The notes beneath the pieces were generated by a model. It saw nothing but the letters and a program-made list of their open reading frames with translations, was not told where the DNA came from and did no database searches. Below are positions 16,104 to 21,099 of a DNA stretch of 21,099 nt, piece after piece. Positions within the stretch are counted from its first letter, which is position 1. Every line of letters starts with the position of its first letter. The stretch is from JBCCFK01 sp965262315 (GTDB lineage Bacteria > Actinomycetota > Acidimicrobiia > Acidimicrobiales > UBA8592), in contig CBDHFJ010000126.1 in the NCBI GenBank assembly GCA_965262315.1, positions 1 to 21,099 on the forward strand, given 5' to 3'. The position numbers were made by a program, and so were the translations under genes.

Positions 16104-16110
16104 TGCCGTG

Positions 16111-17571
16111 GTGAGCACGCTCCACCCGGGTGAGTCCGAGCTCCTCCGGGCCGGCCGGCTCCGAGGACGACGTCTCGGCTCTCGGCGTCCCTCCCTGGAT
16201 CTCGCGCTCCTGGGGTTCACTGCCGCCCACGCGCCCCTCGGCCAGCTGATGGACAGCTCGCCGTCGCTCGCGACACTGCACGGCATGGCGACCGTGGGGG
16301 GCGTGGCGTGTGCCGCCCTCTTCCTGCGCCGGATGTCCCTGGCGGTCTACGGACTGGCGTATGTGGCGACCTGCGACGTGCTGTGGCGCATGACCGGGGC
16401 TGGTGTGCCCTGGGAGGCGTCCAAGCACGGGCTCTGGGTCGTGAGCCTCATCATCATCGCCCGCTTCCATCGCCGGCTCCCGCGCCCGCTGGCGCTCATG
16501 TACTTCGTACTGCTGCTACCGGCTGCGCTGATCACCGTTGCCGAGGAGGGGGTGGCCGGCGGTCGGACCGACATCGTCTTCAACCTGTCGGGACCCCTTT
16601 CGCTCGCGGCTGCAGTCTCGCTGTTCAGTGTGTTGCGTCTGGACGAGCGCGATCTCCGGCGGATCACCTACCTGGCCATCGCGCCCGTGACCGCCATCTG
16701 GAGCATCGCGTTCCGTGCAGTGCTGAGCGTCGAGGAGTTCACCACCGACTCGAGCAAGGAGGCCGTCGGCGGTTTCGGCCCCAACCAGGTCTCGACCGTG
16801 CTCGGGTTCGGCGGCCTGCTGGCGATTCTGTGGGCGCTGCGTGATCGCAACGTGATCCACCGCGCGTTCCTCTTCGGTGCTGGGCTCGCGTTCCTCGTGC
16901 AGAGCATGTTGACCTTCAGTCGGGGCGGGCTGGTCAACACCATCGCCGCGCTCCTGGTGGTCGCCGTCGTCTATCTGCGGCGGCCGAGCCGGGTCCTGGG
17001 GGCACTGGCGGTGGCCGCAGTGCTGGTGTCGGTGGTGTCGGCGCTCTTCGGCCAGCTCGACGAGTTCACGGGCGGAAAACTGGGCGAACGGTTCGCCGAT
17101 GCCGATGTCACGGGCCGCGACGAGATCGCCTCGGCCGACCTCGCGGTCTGGGCCAAGGAGCCGATCACGGGAGTCGGCCCCGGACGGGCCCGCGACGAGC
17201 GGCCCGAAGGCCAGCGGAGCAACGCCGCGGCCCACACCGAGTTCACCAGGTTGCTCGCCGAGCACGGCATCCCGGGCCTGATCGCCATCCTGATCCTGGG
17301 TGCCATCGCCCTCCAGAACCTCCGAGGACGACCGACGGTGTGGGAGCTCGCCTGGTCGGCGGCGCTGATGGTGTGGACTGCTGCGGCGCTGTCCAATGCC
17401 GCCATGCGCGTCGCCGCCATCTCGTTCGCCTTCGGCCTGGCGAGCGCTCGGATGAGCCGGCCCGGCCGGAGCGCGACCGCTAGCGCGACCCCTGCCGCGG
17501 GGGCCGACGCGTCGCCGCTGGTCTCCTCACGAGGCGACGAGCTCGGAAACCGCGTCGGACACCACCGCTGA
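16111..17571 (+). CDS. O-antigen ligase/polymerase-like membrane protein (Wzy_C superfamily)
   Basis: This multi-spanning membrane protein of 486 residues probably polymerises lipid-linked repeat units or transfers glycan to an acceptor on the outer face of the membrane. About ten hydrophobic segments are visible, from about 30 to 445. Typical superfamily marks are GGFGPNQVSTVLG (220-232), SRGGLVN (270-276), and the extracytoplasmic loop with GVGPG (354-358), AAHTEFTRLLAEHGIPGL (373-390) and its conserved His375. The long open frame upstream to 15664 is antisense to the formyltransferase and is not real coding sequence. The start is set by the leaderless promoter. The C-terminal tail (about 448-486) is hydrophilic and overlaps the convergent gene's end by 45 bp. 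Wzy and WaaL activities cannot be told apart by sequence here. Confidence 0.88.
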   Translation: MSTLHPGESELLRAGRLRGRRLGSRRPSLDLALLGFTAAHAPLGQLMDSSPSLATLHGMATVGGVACAALFLRRMSLAVYGLAYVATCDVLWRMTGAGVPWEASKHGLWVVSLIIIARFHRRLPRPLALMYFVLLLPAALITVAEEGVAGGRTDIVFNLSGPLSLAAAVSLFSVLRLDERDLRRITYLAIAPVTAIWSIAFRAVLSVEEFTTDSSKEAVGGFGPNQVSTVLGFGGLLAILWALRDRNVIHRAFLFGAGLAFLVQSMLTFSRGGLVNTIAALLVVAVVYLRRPSRVLGALAVAAVLVSVVSALFGQLDEFTGGKLGERFADADVTGRDEIASADLAVWAKEPITGVGPGRARDERPEGQRSNAAAHTEFTRLLAEHGIPGLIAILILGAIALQNLRGRPTVWELAWSAALMVWTAAALSNAAMRVAAISFAFGLASARMSRPGRSATASATPAAGADASPLVSSRGDELGNRVGHHR

Positions 17572-18432
17572 GCGGGCTGCGACGTCGATCTCCGCCGTGA
17601 GGTCCGTGTCGGGCTCGGCGTCGTCGACGCGCAGGTCGACCAGTCGGGTGCCCGTCGCGTCGAGCAACTCGAGGAGTGCCTCGTCGATCTCGTAGGAGCG
17701 CACCGTCGGGAGCGCGATGAGCATCGGTGTGGCCCCCGAGCTGCCGATGTCGTCGAGCAACGACGCGAGGTCGTCGTAGCTCGATGTGATGTCGGGGTCC
17801 GGCGACTCTCGTCGGGGGACGGTGCGGTGGTTGGGGAGCGCGTTGGACCACAACGATGTCAGCCACGAGCGATGCCCGACCAGGGCGGAGACGCGGCTGG
17901 CGGCCAGGTCGAGCCGGGCGGGGAGATCGGGTGCCTCGGACCAGGCATCGGGAACGTCGCCCCACGACGTGTACTGGCGTCCGATGACCGCCCACTCGGT
18001 TTGGCGTTGGTCGGTGAGCTGGTCGTTGAGGAACGCGATGGCCACCACGTCCGGGACGCCGTTCCGGTCGACGAACGTGTGGTGGTAGGCGGCTCGCCAC
18101 AGGCGCATCGATCCCTCGATCGACGCCGGTCGGATCAACGCGTCGGCGCCGAGCCCGATGGCGACGACCTCGGGGTCCAGCAGCCGCTGCGCAGTCGCGG
18201 TGCCGAACACGATCATGGTGCCGTCGGCAGCGTCGCGCGATGCGATCTGGGCAGCCGACCGTTCGAGCGCACGGCGTTCGTTCTCCCGGTCGTCACGATT
18301 GGCAGCGACGATCCCGACGGCGAGATCGGCGAGAAGGAGGGCGATGACGGCGATCGCCACGGTGCGCAGACGCGATCGTCGGGACACCGCGTGTCGGGGT
18401 TGCCCGCCATCGGGCAGGAGTTCGGTCGTCAC
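17527..18432 (-). CDS. Membrane-anchored SGNH-hydrolase-like partner of the MBOAT protein, catalytic residues apparently missing
   Basis: A 301-residue protein with one N-terminal membrane anchor (about 24-44) and an extracytoplasmic domain. Topology and gene order match the AlgJ/DltD-type partners that work with MBOAT acyltransferases. TMIVFGTATAQRLLDPEVVA (72-91) aligns by eye with the first SGNH block, normally G-(D/S)-S-x-x-x, but it reads G-T-A-T with no Ser at the nucleophile place. Near the C-terminus, where a D-x-x-H pair is expected, the sequence reads LTAEIDVAARSAVVSD with no His. The GTG start at 18432 overlaps the MBOAT stop as GTGA, so it is translationally coupled. Family assignment comes from context and pattern, not from strong motifs. 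Confidence 0.7.
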   Translation of the reverse strand: MTTELLPDGGQPRHAVSRRSRLRTVAIAVIALLLADLAVGIVAANRDDRENERRALERSAAQIASRDAADGTMIVFGTATAQRLLDPEVVAIGLGADALIRPASIEGSMRLWRAAYHHTFVDRNGVPDVVAIAFLNDQLTDQRQTEWAVIGRQYTSWGDVPDAWSEAPDLPARLDLAASRVSALVGHRSWLTSLWSNALPNHRTVPRRESPDPDITSSYDDLASLLDDIGSSGATPMLIALPTVRSYEIDEALLELLDATGTRLVDLRVDDAEPDTDLTAEIDVAARSAVVSDAVSELVAS

Positions 18433-19817
18433 CGCAACCCCAGGACCGAGGTGTGGATGTCGCCGGTGGAGAACACCAGCAGCGCCGCGATCATCGCGGC
18501 GAACGACAGACCACGAGCGAGGACGGGGAGGGGGCGGTCGGTGGAGGCCAGGGCCCGGTGGCCGAGGTCCGACACCACGAGCAGCACGGCGAACAGTGCG
18601 ATGGTCGCCACGCTGCCGATGGCGAGGCTCGACGCGCCCGGTCGCAACAGGGCCCGATGCGCGTCGACGGCGTCGCCGAGGGTCGCCGCGTTGAACCAGA
18701 TCCAGCCGTAGGTGACGAAGGCGGTGGTCGCGGCGGTGGCGATCAGCGTTCGGGGCAGCGACGGTTCACGTCGGCGACGCCCCGCGGAGCGGAGCTGCAG
18801 CAGCACAGCGCACCAGTGCAGGCCCGCCCACACCATCAGCGGGGCCGACGCCCCGAACCAGACGCCGGCGGCCAGGAAGGTCGTGCCGAGCGCCAGGACG
18901 GTACGACCCGCCGAGCCGGTGGTCCCGCGCAATGGGAGGAACACCCGGCGCAGGAACCAGTCGGTCACGGTCGGCAACAGCCGATCCCAGAACGCGATCG
19001 GGCCGGTGGCCAGCCAGGGCCGGTCGGTGCCGACCTCGAGGCGGATGCCGAAGAGGCGGGCGACACCGGTGAGGGCCAGGAGGTGACCCGACAGGTCGGC
19101 GAACAGCCCCAGACCGAAGGCCAGGGCGCCGGCGGCGACCTCCAGCGACGAGCTGGCACGCGAGGTGTCGAGCGCTCGGTCTGCGATCGGGAGGAGGTTG
19201 TCGGCGACCACCAGCTTGTGGAATGCCCCGACACACACCAGCAGCGCGGCAGCGTCGACGTCGGTGCGGGTCACCCGCCTCCGAGCCGTGAGCTGCGGCA
19301 TGAGCTGGTGGGGCCGATGCACCGGCCCCAGGAAGGCCGTGGGGAAGAAGGACACGAAGAGGGCGTGGTCGAGGAAGCGGCGGGGGTTGTCGGGGCTGGC
19401 CGGTGCGTCCACGGCGTCGACGGCCTGGAGGGTGTAGAAGGCGACGCCGATCGGCACCCCGAGCGCCACGGTCCATCCCGCGGTGTCGAGGCCGACCTGG
19501 TCGCCCGCGGTCCGCACGCCCCCGAGCACGCCGTCGAGCAGGTGGTAGGTCAACAGGGGCACGAACGTGGCCACGCCGCTGACGATCCGGACGAAGCGCA
19601 GCATGGCGACGTCGTCGGTGTAGTGGCGGGCGCGGACTCCGACCCAGCTGATGCAGACGACCCAGGCGAGCGACACGACGAGCCAGCGGTCGAAGGCGGC
19701 GTACAGCAGCACGCTCGCGTTCAGCAGCAGCCATCGCTGGATCCGCACCCCGCTGCGCGCATGCACAGCGGCGAGCGCGAGCACCACGAGCCAGAAGCCG
19801 AAGGTGAACACGTACAT
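18429..19817 (-). CDS. MBOAT-family O-acyltransferase-like membrane protein (AlgI/DltB type), altered active site
   Basis: A 462-residue polytopic membrane protein. MBOAT features are SFFPTAFLGPVHRPHQLMP (156-174), the FADLSGHLLALTGVARLFGI block (239-258), RPWLATGPIAFWDRLLPTVT (266-285), FLPLRG (293-298) and AGVWFGASAPLMVWAGLHW (317-335). AlgI/DltB relatives move acyl groups across the membrane onto extracellular polymers. In those enzymes the last block carries WHG. Here it reads WFG, with Phe321 replacing the essential His, while His334 in GLHW is kept. The FWxRWHIS motif is also changed, to FWDRLLPT. The ATG at 19817 starts directly with the first membrane helix and has a weak TAGG five bases upstream. 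It overlaps its SGNH-like partner as GTGA. Confidence 0.85.
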   Translation of the reverse strand: MYVFTFGFWLVVLALAAVHARSGVRIQRWLLLNASVLLYAAFDRWLVVSLAWVVCISWVGVRARHYTDDVAMLRFVRIVSGVATFVPLLTYHLLDGVLGGVRTAGDQVGLDTAGWTVALGVPIGVAFYTLQAVDAVDAPASPDNPRRFLDHALFVSFFPTAFLGPVHRPHQLMPQLTARRRVTRTDVDAAALLVCVGAFHKLVVADNLLPIADRALDTSRASSSLEVAAGALAFGLGLFADLSGHLLALTGVARLFGIRLEVGTDRPWLATGPIAFWDRLLPTVTDWFLRRVFLPLRGTTGSAGRTVLALGTTFLAAGVWFGASAPLMVWAGLHWCAVLLQLRSAGRRRREPSLPRTLIATAATTAFVTYGWIWFNAATLGDAVDAHRALLRPGASSLAIGSVATIALFAVLLVVSDLGHRALASTDRPLPVLARGLSFAAMIAALLVFSTGDIHTSVLGLR

Positions 19818-19951
19818 CTGGGCCTACCGCGCCGTATCGCTTCCGTGCCGCCGGGGTGGGCCGGACTGTAGCGCCGGTCTCGCCAGGACTCACGTTGAGC
19901 GGTTGACGCACCACGCACGGAGATGAACTTCTGGTTACGGCTACCTTCCAA

Positions 19952-19980
19952 TTGTTACGAAACGCGCTACGATGTGTCAC
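19952..19980 (-). promoter_or_regulatory. Candidate promoter (GTGACA, 17 bp, TAACAA) for the MBOAT pair
   Basis: On the minus strand GTGACA (19980-19975) and TAACAA (19957-19952) are spaced by 17 bp in the only AT-richer patch of this region. Transcription would start near 19945 and leave a leader of about 130 nt before the ATG at 19817. The two boxes also form a near-palindrome: TTGTTAC at 19952-19958 and GTCACAA at 19976-19982, with six of seven bases complementary. A regulator site is therefore possible too. On the plus strand TACGAT (19968-19973) could be a -10 for the secreted protein gene. Confidence 0.35.
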
Positions 19981-19982
19981 AA

Positions 19983-20127
19983 TCGACTCTTGGTGGTCGG
20001 GCGCTCGCACCCCGTGTCGAGCGGCCCGGGCCCATCGGCCCGACGGTGGATCCTTGCTCAAGGAGCGTTTGATCCATGCCGAACGGCCAAAGCGGGCATT
20101 CGGACGGAGAATCGAAGGGCGAACCCA
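19983..20127 (+). other. Leader region of the secreted protein gene with two hairpins and an out-of-frame SD-ATG
   Basis: This is the right part of a 310 bp gap without a recognised gene. CGGGCC and GGCCCG (20027-20042) form a perfect 6 bp stem with a CATC loop. TCCTT and AAGGA (20051-20064) form a second stem, which would pair with the AAGGAG ribosome-binding site at 20060-20065. That site lies ten bases before an ATG at 20076, which is not in frame with the secreted protein starting at 20128. No known riboswitch class is recognisable. The left part of the gap (19818-19951) shows no structure that I can support. Confidence 0.4.
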
Positions 20128-21099
20128 GTGGACGAGCGACCGCACACCACCGACACCACGGCCTCCCGGGTCGACGCCAGGACCGGCTTCCTGGCGCTCT
20201 TCCTGGCATTCGCGATGCTGGCAGGCGTCGCCGTGGCCCAGACATCGTCGGGTGGCGAGCCCGACGGCACCGGCGTGCTGTTGTACCGCGACGCCGACGG
20301 CAACGTGGGCAGGCTGGACGGGGCCGTCCTGTCCGGACACGTGGACATCTACCTGGCCTCTTCGGTCCCCGCGCTCGAGGTCCGGTACTACTTCGGGCCG
20401 CGCCGAGGTGATCGGTTCTACCTGGGCCGGGATCGCCAAGCGCCGTTCCACCTCGTCGAGGACGAAGACGGCACGCCCGGCACGCTCGATCTCAGCCGCC
20501 ACGACGCCGGCCCGCAGGTCATGTGGGCGACGGTCAACGTCGGCGGCCGGTGGATGCACGTGCGGCACGACTTCCAGATCAGCGATGCCCCGGCCGCCCC
20601 GACGCCGACCCCCACCGCGGCTCCGGCGGCCGACGCCCCACCGGTTCCCGGCGAGGTCGGCGCCGGTGTGCTGCTGATCGAGACGGCCGACGGGGGCTAC
20701 ACCGCGCTGGCCGGATCGACCGTCACCGGTCCTGCCCGCGTGATCCTGACGCCGGCCGTCGACGCGAGCGAGGCCCGGTTCTACGTCGGTGCTTCGCGGA
20801 CCAATGACACGCTCGCGCACTGGGACCAGCGTGCGCCGTTCGCCCTGTCCGAAGACGACGCCGGGATCGCCACACCGTTCGACTTCGCCACGCTCGGCAG
20901 TGGTCCGGCGACCGTGTTCGTGACCTACGAAGAGCGTGGCCGTTGGCGTCACGTCCGCCACGACTTCGTCGTCGCTGCCGGTGCCCTGCCGCCAGTCGGC
21001 GGCACCGTGCCGGCGACCCCGACCCCGACCCCGACCCCGACGGCGACGACCGACACCGCCTCCCGCGCCACCGACCCCGACGACGCCACCGGCACCGAC
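20128..21099 (+). CDS. Secreted protein with two copies of an unrecognised ~105-residue domain and Thr/Pro linkers, cut by window edge
   Basis: The first 324 residues are visible. A hydrophobic segment (about 20-36) followed by AVA-Q at 35-38 looks like a signal peptide with a type I cleavage site, after an unusually long hydrophilic N-region. Two copies of one domain follow, at about 48-151 and 178-282. Both start with GVLL, contain a RFY(L/V)G strand, then QAPFHL or RAPFAL followed by an acidic stretch, and end with RW(M/R)HVRHDF. Linkers rich in Pro, Thr and Ala (152-177 and from 285, with a TPTPTPTP run) suggest a cell-wall or extracellular protein. GTG at 20128 is the first start in this frame and has AAGGG eight bases upstream. 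I do not recognise the domain; a beta-sandwich is a guess. Confidence 0.8.
   Translation, partial: MDERPHTTDTTASRVDARTGFLALFLAFAMLAGVAVAQTSSGGEPDGTGVLLYRDADGNVGRLDGAVLSGHVDIYLASSVPALEVRYYFGPRRGDRFYLGRDRQAPFHLVEDEDGTPGTLDLSRHDAGPQVMWATVNVGGRWMHVRHDFQISDAPAAPTPTPTAAPAADAPPVPGEVGAGVLLIETADGGYTALAGSTVTGPARVILTPAVDASEARFYVGASRTNDTLAHWDQRAPFALSEDDAGIATPFDFATLGSGPATVFVTYEERGRWRHVRHDFVVAAGALPPVGGTVPATPTPTPTPTATTDTASRATDPDDATGTD

Noticed and set aside
15664..16110. N-terminal extension of the O-antigen ligase-like protein
   Set aside because: The extension is antisense to the formyltransferase, is Arg/Pro-rich and has no membrane helices. The leaderless promoter sets the start at 16111.
18453..19871. 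A 472-codon open frame on the plus strand opposite the MBOAT gene
   Set aside because: Its translation is rich in Gly, Arg, Glu and His without hydrophobic blocks or motifs. The minus strand encodes a coherent membrane protein. It is the usual antisense shadow of high-GC codon bias.
19990..20075. Riboswitch upstream of the secreted protein gene
   Set aside because: Two small hairpins exist, but I could not match a conserved core such as those of c-di-GMP, c-di-AMP or cobalamin riboswitches.

Overview
This is a very GC-rich window, with strong G/C in third codon positions, many GTG starts, start/stop overlaps between genes, and start codons that directly follow TANNNT hexamers with no Shine-Dalgarno sequence. 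That suggests a high-GC actinobacterium (Actinomycetota), possibly of the Acidimicrobiia type. The phylum is a reasonable inference; the class is a guess. No rRNA, tRNA, transposase or CRISPR array is visible.

Nearly the whole window is one cell-surface glycan locus. Left part (1-9.7 kb): a truncated NAD-dependent sugar-nucleotide epimerase (-); a GT4-type glycosyltransferase (+) whose end overlaps a second GT (-); a half-size ABC exporter (+); then a tightly coupled minus-strand operon read from about 9.6 kb down to 4.7 kb: GT4 - FkbM methyltransferase - GT2 - GT4 - polysaccharide pyruvyl transferase. Three of these five genes (both GT4s and the GT2) each carry an apparent single-base insertion that splits the reading frame. 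The FkbM and pyruvyl transferase genes between and after them are intact.

Middle part (9.8-13.4 kb, +): a membrane protein joining a VanZ-like domain to a LamG-like domain, a DegT-type PLP aminotransferase, and an ExoA-like GT2. A 76-80 bp tandem repeat array (13411-13750) fills the gap to the convergent operon and carries the stop codons of both flanking genes. The convergent minus operon (16.0-13.7 kb) encodes a sugar N-formyltransferase, a PIG-L deacetylase and a short PglC-like phosphoglycosyl transferase. It suggests a glycan whose first sugar is an amino sugar, perhaps deacetylated and formylated.

Right part (16.1-21.1 kb): an O-antigen ligase/polymerase-like membrane protein (+), divergent from the formyltransferase across a 92 bp gap holding two mirrored leaderless promoters and a perfect 11 bp dyad. 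Next is a minus-strand pair: an MBOAT O-acyltransferase-like protein and its membrane-anchored SGNH-like partner. Both appear to have lost their catalytic residues. The window ends inside a secreted protein (+) with two copies of an unrecognised ~105-residue domain joined by Thr/Pro linkers.

Proposed flow (inference): nucleotide sugars are made by the epimerase, aminotransferase, deacetylase and formyltransferase. The PGT primes a lipid carrier and the GTs extend it. Methyl and pyruvyl groups are added. The ABC exporter may flip the product, and the Wzy/WaaL-like protein polymerises or ligates it outside.
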